Source: Enterococcaceae bacterium
GTDB lineage: Bacteria; Bacillota; Bacilli; Lactobacillales; Enterococcaceae
Length of the DNA: 64,000 bases
Assembly (NCBI GenBank): GCA_022649665.1
Contig: JALCOL010000001.1
Span: forward strand, 186,001 to 250,000
Reading direction: 5' to 3'
Shown here: positions 49,581 to 56,724 of the stretch, in pieces
Layout: each line of letters begins with the position of its first letter
Position numbering within the stretch: position 1 is the stretch's first letter
The notes under the pieces: model-generated
Database searches by the model: none
What the model was told of the DNA's origin: nothing
What the model saw: only the letters and a program-made list of their open reading frames with translations
Translations under genes and position numbers: made by a program

Positions 49581-50051
49581 TTTAGAAAATTTTGACAGAA
49601 AGAGAAATTGATCACGTTAAGGATAGTGAATGGGATTTGGCGCAGCTTCGTGAAACACGATCCTGAAGATGCTTAGAATCATTGGGAGACCAGACGCTTG
49701 AATTGTCACGGGTCTTCTCAATCAAATGTTTAGTGAGTTTGAATATTTTTTATGATTCTTCAAAAAGTCAGTCTTTAAGCTATTTACGGCTTATCAGATA
49801 TTACCATAAGGAAGCCATCTCACAGTACGGTCTCAAAGATACCAATATTGCGAAATAATCAAAATAATGTGCATACAACGTTTGTCAGACTGCATCTCTT
49901 GGAGACAGTCTGTTTTTTTGTATGGTTTGAAAGCCACCTGCTATGCGGGTGGTTCAGGGGAGCTTCCAGCGAGGTATAAAAAAAGCCTCCTAAAATGATA
50001 AACTGATGTTGGTTTCTCGACCGTATCATGATCAGATTAGGAGGTGCCCTT
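49581..50051. other. Gene-free scar region
   Basis: 49581-49825 shows no intact gene or recognised element. 49826-49922 is the second copy of the rpmE2 end with its own terminator. From about 49931 the left end of an IS200/IS605-type element begins, with the hairpin CCACC..GGGTGG. Confidence 0.7.
49826..49922 (+). repeat. Direct repeat, right copy (rpmE2 3' end plus terminator)
   Basis: It carries the last codons of an rpmE2-like gene, a stop codon in the same place, and a terminator stem (CAGACTG / CAGTCTG) with seven T. It is not preceded by the rest of the gene. See the left copy at 49020. Confidence 0.85.
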
Positions 50052-50665
50052 ATGAAAAAGGACGCAAACAGTTTAGCACATACCACATGGAGAGGTAAGT
50101 ATCACATTGTTTTCGCTCCCAAGTATCGTAGCCAAGCCATTTATGGAAAATATAAACAAAGTATCGGAGAAATTATTCACGCACTGTGTGAAAGAAAGGG
50201 TGTCGAGAGCATTGAAGCCAATGCATGCAGGGATCACGTTCATATGCTGGTAAGCATCCCACCCAAATTAAGCATGTCGCAGTTTAATCGGTTATTTAAA
50301 AGGAAAAAGTAGTTTGATGATTTTTGATCGTCATGCCACTTAAAATAGCGATATGGAAACCGAAAATTTTGGTGTCACGGATATTATGTGGATACGGTCG
50401 GACGAAACAAGGAGAAGATCGCAGAATATATTCGCGAGTAAATCAAAGAAGACTATTTAGCAGATCAGCTCACCCTGTTTGAAGAATATGACCCGTTTAC
50501 AGGAAATAAGAACAGCAAAAAAGATCATCGCTAAAGGATTCTTTTAGAATAAGTGCGTAAAAGTGGTGCGAGAGGGAAAACCACTCAGAGGGCCTTTTAG
50601 GCCGTGCCGGCAGAAGAGGCTTTCAGCCGCAGAGCAAGCCACCCGTTCGCACGGGTGGTTTTGAT
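49931..50665 (+). mobile_element. IS200/IS605-family element, degenerate
   Basis: Both ends carry the small hairpins typical of this family (AGCCACCTGCTATGCGGGTGGTT at the left is a CCACC/GGGTGG stem; at the right 50636-50661 has CCACCCG/CGGGTGG). Between them lies a single tnpA reading frame that is broken. No tnpB follows. Just upstream of tnpA, GCCTCCTAA (49987-49995) can pair with TTAGGAGG and hide the ribosome site, as known for IS200. Confidence 0.8.
50052..50531 (+). pseudogene. tnpA: IS200-type transposase TnpA, inactivated
   Basis: The frame opens at ATG 50052 behind AGGAGGTGCCC and codes for 87 residues of a Y1 HUH transposase, with the HUH motif in RDHVHMLVSIPPKLSMSQF. A one-base change in the A-rich stretch near 50300-50309 shifts the frame and stops it. 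The remainder (MIFDRHA, KFWCHG, YYVDTVGRNKEKIAEYI with the catalytic Tyr) continues in another frame with two further stop codons. The element cannot transpose by itself. Confidence 0.85.
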
Positions 50666-50687
50666 TGTTTCGAGAAAATGGATCTTT

Positions 50688-51375
50688 TTAAGCAGTTTTT
50701 TCGGTGTGGAGAATGGAATGGTCTTGAAAAACAAGTCCTTGGATCCTGTAGATCCGCACGCGAAAGTTCAAGAAGTTTCGATAGCCGTGTGGGCAAATCT
50801 TTTCATGACTTTGATCTCGTTGTTTGTTCCTTCGACCGGACCGTTGTTGTAGTTGACTCGCAGGGCATTTTCGATCCCTGAGCGGTAATGTTGGAAGAAG
50901 CGGGTCCAGCGAATCGATCAGCTCAAAGAAGTGTCGGCTGTTTTTTTGTTTGAAGTGGCAGCACAGAAGCTGACAAGTTTCATAGGCAGAACGCAAGCGC
51001 TCATCATAGGTCAGTAACTCGTTCAAGATCGCCTGGTCCGCAATGAACTGTTTGAAAGAGCGATCATACCGGTAATTCGAGCTGTTCAAATCATCGGAAT
51101 CTTTTAAAAGGAGCTTCCAAAGCCGCTTCAGCCGCTGATACTTTTGGGGATTCGCTTTTTTGAAGCGATTCATCGTCTGGACGCGCGGCTGATTGAACGA
51201 GCGGGGTCTGTCCACTGAACATCGCGCCGCATTCTTTGCACAAAAAGCGGGAGCGCTTCAACTCCAAGATCGTTTTCTGAGACTGGATCGGCAAGATCTG
51301 GACCGTCAGCTGGTCTTCTTTTCGTTCGGTCAGCCAATTTTTGCTGAAGCTGAAAGAGAGATTTTTATCTGTCAA
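50688..51375 (-). pseudogene. ISL3-family transposase remnant
   Basis: Two pieces of an ISL3-type transposase are visible on the minus strand. The N-terminal piece (51180-51375) has KDKNLSFSFSKNW-like and KRSRFLCKECGAMFSG segments, the latter from the zinc-binding region. The C-terminal piece (50688-51180) has NPQKYQRLKRLWKLLLKDSDDL, DLRETY-like ERLRSAYETCQLL and NFRVRIYRIQGL. The catalytic core between them is missing and the frame is broken at least twice. Intact family members are about 430 residues. Confidence 0.8.
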
Positions 51376-51537
51376 ACCTAAAAGTTTTCTAGGATGATTA
51401 TACTAGGGAGATATCCTTTCCTGATGACTGTTTATTTTGGTCGACTACATTTTATCAGTTTGAATATCTCTATTTCTATCCTCAAAAGTAAAAAATAGTG
51501 CTGGAAGAAAAACCCGCAGGATTTCCACCAACACTAT
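51337..51537 (-). mobile_element. ISL3-type insertion sequence end
   Basis: This is the upstream end of the remnant above, matching 19215-19395 over most of its length and ending in the palindrome AGTGCTGG..CCAACACT (51497-51534). Confidence 0.65.
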
Positions 51538-51914
51538 TGACGAAGAGCTATTATCTAGACTGTACTATCAGCTTCGAAATCACACTGAATCATGCCATGC
51601 GATTCGCAGGCTAATATACCACCGGTAGGAAATTACACCCTGCCCTTAAGATTGTTATCAAATTCAATATAGTAATATAAGTCTGAACTGTCAATCGCTT
51701 TTTGAAAATTCAATGACTATCTTGCTGATCATTCGAGTTCTTTCGACTGTCGGATGAGATGCAAATAACATTTTAAGGGGCAGCTTGCGAGAGGCTTTTG
51801 TGTTCGTTGGATGAATTCTTTTACATCTAGCAAGCGGAAGTTTTTTCAATGATTGGAGCAATACGACTCAGAGATCGAGAAAACAGAGGATTGAATTATC
51901 TAGTAGATATTTAA
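51538..51914. other. Junction between IS debris and the AT-rich island
   Basis: Nothing intact is present. 51705-51867 is the degenerate fragment listed separately; the rest shows no coding signal. Confidence 0.7.
51705..51867 (-). pseudogene. 3' fragment of a zinc-type quinone oxidoreductase gene
   Basis: On the minus strand this encodes HPTVERTRMISKIVIEF, close to HQTIEGNRMIGKLVIEF at the end of the intact gene at 61377-62390. The similarity runs about 160 bp upstream with frameshifts. The stop codon of the intact gene is changed here. It is a diverged leftover of a paralogous or orthologous gene. Confidence 0.75.
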
Positions 51915-52763
51915 TTACACAAAGAATAATTTCTTTTCACTTTCAATCAATTCATATGAGAATTTATCTTCAAATAATGCTGCTATATCAAGAGCCTTTT
52001 TAATTAGTTTGTCATCTTTTGTTAAAAAACTTTTGCGAGCAATGGCCAATGAGTAGTAATCATAACGTTTAATTTTTTTTGCGATGATAATAGCCTTGTC
52101 AATGACAGTTTCGGCATAACTAAATTGCTTATTTTGGAGACATAATAACGTAATGTTTAAATAAATAGCACATTGTAAAGAATTTGTGTCTTCCAAATCA
52201 TCGTATTTTTTTAATTGCTGAATTAATTGGTTAGAAATGTGAATAGAAGTTTCAAGAGGGAACATATATAAGCAACAATTAATAAGCTTGATATCATCCA
52301 TATTCCAAGAGGAATATTTTTGGAGATTTTCCCATGGCACAGATAGGATTATTTTCGGAAGACAAGGAATATCTTTTTTATCGTTAGTTGAAAGTTCAAT
52401 TAATGAATTAATAATATAGTGCAATAATTCAATTGTTCTGCTGAAAGAATTTTCTTGAAGTAAAAGACATTTTTTTTTGAGTTCAAGTAAATGACTTTCT
52501 TGTTGATTGGAAAATAAAGAGAAAAAGAGGTGAAGTATCCGTTGCTTCTCATTAAGTTTATAATCTTGATTAATATAAAGAAATTCGTTAAAACCAATAT
52601 CAAGACGATTTAACAATTCTATAAAAGTTGTCACAGAAGGTATTAATTTTCCGTTTTCAAATTTAGATAAGGTAGTTCTTGAAATTAAGTTTTTACAAAC
52701 TACAGCCTGCGATATTCCCCGATTTTTTCTGAGTTCACGATAAGTTACCCCAAAGTCATTCAT
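51915..52763 (-). CDS. Rgg-family transcriptional regulator
   Basis: This 282-residue regulator has an N-terminal helix-turn-helix (YRELRKNRGISQAVVCKNLISRTTLSKFENG) and a helical repeat domain of the Rgg/MutR C-terminal type (SWNMDDIKLINCCLYMFP, then repeats to the end). Rgg proteins are activated or inhibited by imported short hydrophobic peptides. The ATG at 52763 follows GGGGGAG. The gene is AT-rich, unlike the core genome. It is divergent from a pheromone-like gene and a peptide-modification operon, the arrangement of streptococcal Rgg/SHP-controlled RiPP loci. Confidence 0.88.
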   Translation of the reverse strand: MNDFGVTYRELRKNRGISQAVVCKNLISRTTLSKFENGKLIPSVTTFIELLNRLDIGFNEFLYINQDYKLNEKQRILHLFFSLFSNQQESHLLELKKKCLLLQENSFSRTIELLHYIINSLIELSTNDKKDIPCLPKIILSVPWENLQKYSSWNMDDIKLINCCLYMFPLETSIHISNQLIQQLKKYDDLEDTNSLQCAIYLNITLLCLQNKQFSYAETVIDKAIIIAKKIKRYDYYSLAIARKSFLTKDDKLIKKALDIAALFEDKFSYELIESEKKLFFV

Positions 52764-52841
52764 GAGTATCTCCCCCAATAATGTGATTATAGTTTACATA
52801 CCATTTTTTGTGCTGTCAATAGCATAAAATGAAACTCAGAT

Positions 52842-52856
52842 AACGAATTATTCGTT
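52842..52856. promoter_or_regulatory. Inverted repeat between rgg and the pheromone gene
   Basis: AACGAA TTA TTCGTT is a perfect inverted repeat 22 bp upstream of the small-peptide start and in the divergent control region. It could be a regulator site or a 5' UTR hairpin. Confidence 0.4.
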
Positions 52857-52899
52857 GTTAAAAAAGGGGAGATTATAATGAATATTTATAGTTTGTTGA

Positions 52900-52905
52900 T
52901 TTTAG
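52900..52905. repeat. Target-site duplication, left (TTTTAG)
   Basis: The six bases TTTTAG flank the element on the left and recur at 55063-55068. Confidence 0.85.
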
Positions 52906-53009
52906 TGTCAACGGCACCTTTAAAATGTAGGAAAACGGCAATTTAAAATTGTTGGTTTTCCTACATTTTTGTATGCTCTTCTTATCCCAAATGAAATGGA
53001 GGCTCAGGG

Positions 53010-54248
53010 ATGAGAAAAGACATACGCGAAGGAGTGATGATCTACATGATCAATGAAATCAAACCCAATTATGCTGCACTGGCAAAACAATACGACTGCG
53101 ACTACCGAACAGTTAAGCGTGCTTACGAAGAAGCTCAAGATAAAGAATCAAAACCTCCAGAACGTAAGAAGCGCCCGAGTAAGTTAGATCCCTACAGAGA
53201 AATCATCCAAGATAAAATTAAAGACCAATGCAGTGCTTACAGTATTTTTAAGTTTATTGAACGCAAAGGATTTGGAGGAAGCTACAGTTTAGTAAAGACC
53301 TATTGTCGTCAGCTTAAGCAGGCGAAAGTACACAAGGCAACCGTCCGAGTCGAACATAGTCCCGGGCTTTCTGCTCAGGTTGATTGGAAGGAAGATATGC
53401 GACTAATCAGTAATCATGGCGAAATTTTTGAATTCAATATCTTTTTGTACGTCTTGCCATATTCCAAGAAAAAATATGTCACACTAACTTTCGACCGGAA
53501 ACAAGACACACTCTTTGAGTGCTTAGATGACGCGTTTTATCAAACCGGTGGCGTTCCCAAAGAAATCTGGTTCGATAATATGAAGACAGTCGTTGACCAT
53601 TCTCGTAGTCAGTTTTCCAAACCGCATTTCAACGAACGTTTTTATGCCTTCAGTAAGGATGCCGGCTTCACGCCCATTGCCTGTCGGGCATTTCGCCCGC
53701 AAACAAAGGGCTGTGTCGAAGCTTTAGCCAGGACTGTTGACCGCCTACGGGTCTATAATCATGAATTTTATGATGCCGTTGAGCTGTGCCATTTAGTGAA
53801 TGACCTTTGTGTTGAGCTAAATAACGAGGTTTCTCAATCAACTGACCAAACACCAGATGATCGTTGGCAGACAAACGAAAAAGAGCACCTGCATCCATAC
53901 CCAAAAAACCTTTTGAATCCCTATTTTGAAGACTTTATTCGCCGTAAAGTCACCAAGGAAGCAATGGTCATTTTCCGTAAATGCAGGTACTCTGTGGCGC
54001 CTCGCTATATCGGTAAAGAAGTCGAGATCGAACTCTCCGATAAAGAAGACCAAGTACAGATTTATTATAACGGAGAACTGATTCGGTCGCATCCATTAAC
54101 GACAAAACAACTGAACTACCACGAGGAAGACTATTTCCAAATCTTGAAATCCGATGTCATGAGTCACAAAGAAGACGATGAAATCAGAGCGTATACTCGT
54201 GAAAGTCTCAAGCAATATGATCTGGTGGAGGTTGCTGATGAAGAATAG
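53010..54248 (+). CDS. istA: IS21-family transposase IstA
   Basis: IstA (412 residues) is the DDE transposase. It has an N-terminal helix-turn-helix (NYAALAKQYDCDYRTVKRAYEEA) and the catalytic residues in AQVDWKED, EIWFDNMKT and TKGCVEALAR, then a C-terminal beta-barrel-like domain. The ATG at 53010 follows GGAGGCTCAGG. It overlaps istB by eleven bases and is uninterrupted. Confidence 0.95.
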   Translation: MRKDIREGVMIYMINEIKPNYAALAKQYDCDYRTVKRAYEEAQDKESKPPERKKRPSKLDPYREIIQDKIKDQCSAYSIFKFIERKGFGGSYSLVKTYCRQLKQAKVHKATVRVEHSPGLSAQVDWKEDMRLISNHGEIFEFNIFLYVLPYSKKKYVTLTFDRKQDTLFECLDDAFYQTGGVPKEIWFDNMKTVVDHSRSQFSKPHFNERFYAFSKDAGFTPIACRAFRPQTKGCVEALARTVDRLRVYNHEFYDAVELCHLVNDLCVELNNEVSQSTDQTPDDRWQTNEKEHLHPYPKNLLNPYFEDFIRRKVTKEAMVIFRKCRYSVAPRYIGKEVEIELSDKEDQVQIYYNGELIRSHPLTTKQLNYHEEDYFQILKSDVMSHKEDDEIRAYTRESLKQYDLVEVADEE

Positions 54249-54978
54249 CCATTACCAAGAACTGATGACCAACTTAGAGACTCTTGGTTTGAATCATATG
54301 CGGGAATATGTTCCTAACTACATCGAAGTGGCCAATCGAGAGGAGCTTTCTTTAACGGAAGCCCTTCTTGAGCTGACACGCAGAGAAGTGGATCATCAAA
54401 ATAAGCAAAAAATGAATCGTGTGGTGGCACGCGCCCGCTTTCCTAAGAGAACCAGCCTGGAAGAGTTTGATTTTGCCTTCCAGCCAAGTATCAATAAGCG
54501 TGAAGTGCTAGACTTAAAGCACATGGGTTTTGTGGAAAAACATGAGAACTTAGTCTTTATCGGCAGTCCTGGTGTGGGCAAGACGCATCTGACGATTGCA
54601 TTGGGAATTGAAGCATGCCGTCAAGGCTATCGGACACTATTCATCACCTGTCATGAGCTACTTTTGCGTCTGCGAACAGCCTATGAAAAAGGTACCCTAG
54701 AACGTGTCCTCAACCGATACGCTCGCTATGACGTCTTGATTATTGATGAAATTGGCTATCTTCCGATTCATAAACAAGAAGCTGATTTATTCTTTCAGCT
54801 TCTTGCCATGCGCTATGAACACCGCTCTACGATCATTACGACGAACATTGTCTTATCTCGTTGGGGCGAGTTGTTCCAAAGTCCTGAGATCGCAGCTGCC
54901 ATCCTTGACCGTTTAGTACATCACGTCAAAGTGTTCAAGATTACAGGCAAGTCTTATCGTATGAGAGACAAGATCTAA
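54238..54978 (+). CDS. istB: IS21-family ATP-binding helper protein IstB
   Basis: IstB (246 residues) is the AAA+ ATPase that selects target DNA and helps IstA. Walker A is GSPGVGKTH, Walker B LIIDEIGYLP, with sensor TNI. The start at 54238 follows GGTGGAGG and overlaps the istA stop. Confidence 0.95.
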   Translation: MKNSHYQELMTNLETLGLNHMREYVPNYIEVANREELSLTEALLELTRREVDHQNKQKMNRVVARARFPKRTSLEEFDFAFQPSINKREVLDLKHMGFVEKHENLVFIGSPGVGKTHLTIALGIEACRQGYRTLFITCHELLLRLRTAYEKGTLERVLNRYARYDVLIIDEIGYLPIHKQEADLFFQLLAMRYEHRSTIITTNIVLSRWGELFQSPEIAAAILDRLVHHVKVFKITGKSYRMRDKI

Positions 54979-55062
54979 AGTGTCGATTGCCGACAATTAT
55001 TACTGCCGAAAACCTACATTTTTATCCTGCCGAAAACCTACAATTTTAAGCTGCCCTTGACA

Positions 55063-55068
55063 TTTTAG
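55063..55068. repeat. Target-site duplication, right (TTTTAG)
   Basis: The second copy of the 6-bp target duplication, followed by the 3' half of the pheromone gene. Confidence 0.85.
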
Positions 55069-55153
55069 TAACTGGTTGGATAATTGGTGGATAAATAGCT
55101 GTTATTTAGAGTGTAATAACTCTTTATATAAAATAATTAAAGGAGGAAAAAAG

Positions 55154-55249
55154 ATGAATAAACCAAAATTTTTCAGTGTTGATTCTCTAAAAACAGTCTC
55201 ACTTCTAGCGGGTACAACACCAAAGCAATGCGCACAAGGAAGAATTTAA
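55154..55249 (+). CDS. Candidate RiPP precursor peptide, 31 residues
   Basis: A 31-residue frame starts at ATG 55154 with an excellent AAAGGAGG site. The N-terminal part is lysine-rich with a hydrophobic stretch (VSLLAG); the C-terminal part reads AGTTPKQCAQGRI with a single cysteine at residue 26. It lies 170 bp upstream of a radical SAM maturase gene and 59 bp after the broken pheromone frame. Size, ribosome site and place fit a radical-SAM-modified peptide precursor. It does not show the KxxxW, NxxC or GRC motifs I know from streptococcal families. The modification is unknown; thioether, epimer or carbon crosslink are all possible. Confidence 0.7.
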   Translation: MNKPKFFSVDSLKTVSLLAGTTPKQCAQGRI

Positions 55250-55418
55250 GTAGTTAATAAGAATAAATTATATGGGAAAAAGGTATAATTTCCTAGCTGA
55301 CTTATAGTTGGGAAGTAAAGTCTTTTATTTGAATTAGCTTTAATCTATTGATTCAATTAAGAGATTTTTGCTTTCCAATTATTTTTAGGCTATTCAAACT
55401 AAAGATAGGAATGATTGG
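55250..55418 (+). promoter_or_regulatory. Leader between precursor and maturase genes
   Basis: It contains TATAAT (55284-55289), a possible internal promoter, and a weak TTGAAT/ATTCAA hairpin (about 55337-55363). No gene was seen. Confidence 0.35.
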
Positions 55419-56705
55419 ATGTACATATCTTTGAAAAATAATAACTTTATACTTGAACAACCGAATAAAATACTTTTTTCTTATATCATAAAAGGTTCCA
55501 GAATGTTGGTGAACATTAATGATAGTGCAAAACAAATCTTACTGAGATTGAATGGGATATATACAATAGATGAAATTATTAGGGCATTAGGCAAAGAATA
55601 TCAAGAAGATTTTTTAATCGTTAAAATGATGGTTGAAAATTTTTTAGATGAATTAAGGGAGAATTCTCTTTTAGAAGAACATTCTATTTCAATTGAGAAA
55701 AATATAAAAAGGGGATATAGCAATCTCTATACTCCAGAACATGTTACGTTAGAGTTAACACATAATTGTCCCTTAAAATGCCAACATTGTTTTTTAAATG
55801 CCGGAATTGGAAAAGAAATGCCTTTCGAAAAATGTGAACAGGTCGTAACAGAGTTACTTGAATCGGGTACAAGAATATTTCAGTTAACAGGTGGGGAACC
55901 TTTTTGTTTCAAAAAAATAAATAAGATAATTAGTCTATTAATTAGTGAAGGAGCGGAGATACATATTTCTACAAGTGGATATATTTTAAATGATGAAGTA
56001 AAAAAATCTCTAGAAATGTTAACTAGAAATGGCAATGCAATTATTCAAGTTTCAATAGACGGTACAAAAGAATCACACAATTATATTCGTGGAAGAAAAG
56101 ATGCCTATGAGAAGGCAATTGATTTTGCTAAATATTCAATATCAAAAAAAATCTCAACAGTTGTTGCGACAACACTGATTCATCAATCACTTGAAGAAAT
56201 AGAAGAGCTTGTAGCCTACTTGAAAGAAATAGGTGTTAATAAAATACGACTTGGGCTAATTACCAATCAAGGAAGAGCATATCAAAATAATTTGAAAGGA
56301 TACACATTATCACATTATAAAAAAATGTTGGTGTATTTAAAAGAAAAGTATGACGATAAATTGTTTCGAGTAGAAGAATCAGAAGAAATTTCGAATAGTT
56401 TGAAAAGTTGTGGAGCTGGCTATAAAACCATTAAGATAACGCCGCAAATGATCGTAACGCCGTGTGCAATGATGCAATTAAATATAGGAGATCTAAAAAA
56501 AGAAAGTTTAACCAGAGTTTTGGAAAGAAGTTATATAAATTTTTCCAAACTAGAATTTCCACAGAAAGATTATTGTGAAAATTGCTTAGAAGAAGAATAT
56601 TGTCATGATTGTATTTCTGAATCAATAATTAGAAAAAACAATGTAGAGAATTGCACATGGGAAGATAGTCAGCATGAAGTTTTGAATGCTCTAACGAATC
56701 AATAG
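55419..56705 (+). CDS. PqqD-like/radical SAM/SPASM peptide-modifying enzyme
   Basis: This 428-residue enzyme has three parts. Residues 1-88 form a PqqD-like recognition domain (NINDSAKQILLRLNGIYTIDEII) that would bind the leader of the precursor. The radical SAM domain carries the 4Fe-4S motif C117-x3-C121-x2-C124 (NCPLKCQHC) and the SAM-binding TGGEP (157-161). The SPASM domain has cysteines near 331, 349, 386, 389, 395, 398 and 412 for two further clusters. The layout matches sactipeptide- and streptide-type maturases. The gene is AT-rich and follows the precursor candidate. The ribosome site is AGGA. Confidence 0.9.
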   Translation: MYISLKNNNFILEQPNKILFSYIIKGSRMLVNINDSAKQILLRLNGIYTIDEIIRALGKEYQEDFLIVKMMVENFLDELRENSLLEEHSISIEKNIKRGYSNLYTPEHVTLELTHNCPLKCQHCFLNAGIGKEMPFEKCEQVVTELLESGTRIFQLTGGEPFCFKKINKIISLLISEGAEIHISTSGYILNDEVKKSLEMLTRNGNAIIQVSIDGTKESHNYIRGRKDAYEKAIDFAKYSISKKISTVVATTLIHQSLEEIEELVAYLKEIGVNKIRLGLITNQGRAYQNNLKGYTLSHYKKMLVYLKEKYDDKLFRVEESEEISNSLKSCGAGYKTIKITPQMIVTPCAMMQLNIGDLKKESLTRVLERSYINFSKLEFPQKDYCENCLEEEYCHDCISESIIRKNNVENCTWEDSQHEVLNALTNQ

Positions 56706-56724
56706 TCGTTTGAGAGAGGAAAAT

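Larger units (their letters stand above)
52906..55062 (+). mobile_element. IS21-family insertion sequence, apparently complete
   Basis: The element is 2157 bp. The ends are imperfect inverted repeats, TGTCAACGGCACCTTTAAAA at the left and (reverse strand) TGTCAAGGGCAGCTTAAAAT at the right, with the TG..CA termini of the family. Subterminal copies of CTGCCGAAAACCTACA-type transposase-binding repeats lie near the right end. It carries intact istA and istB and is flanked by TTTTAG on both sides, so it looks recent and potentially mobile. Confidence 0.92.
52878..55094 (+). pseudogene. Short hydrophobic peptide (SHP-like) pheromone gene, split by IS21-type element
   Basis: The left part (52878-52905) and right part (55069-55094) join across the element once it and one 6-bp duplication are removed. 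The result is MNIYSLLILVTGWIIGG and a TAA stop, with GGGGAG placed correctly before the ATG. SHP pheromones are 15-30 residues, hydrophobic, end in a glycine-rich tail such as IIVGG, and lie divergent from their rgg gene. In the present form translation reads into the element and yields a 22-residue chimera without the WIIGG end. Confidence 0.75.

Noticed and set aside
50604-50881. Short plus-strand frames over the IS200 right end and ISL3 remnant
   Set aside because: They overlap element ends and the minus-strand transposase remnant, and show no domain.
52878-52946. 22-residue chimeric peptide as a functional gene
   Set aside because: Its 3' part is insertion-sequence end DNA; only the restored form has pheromone features.
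55154-56705. Assignment to streptide, streptosactin or enteropeptin families
   Set aside because: The precursor lacks KxxxW and the Cys/Gly patterns I know for those groups, and no arginase or methyltransferase gene is present.
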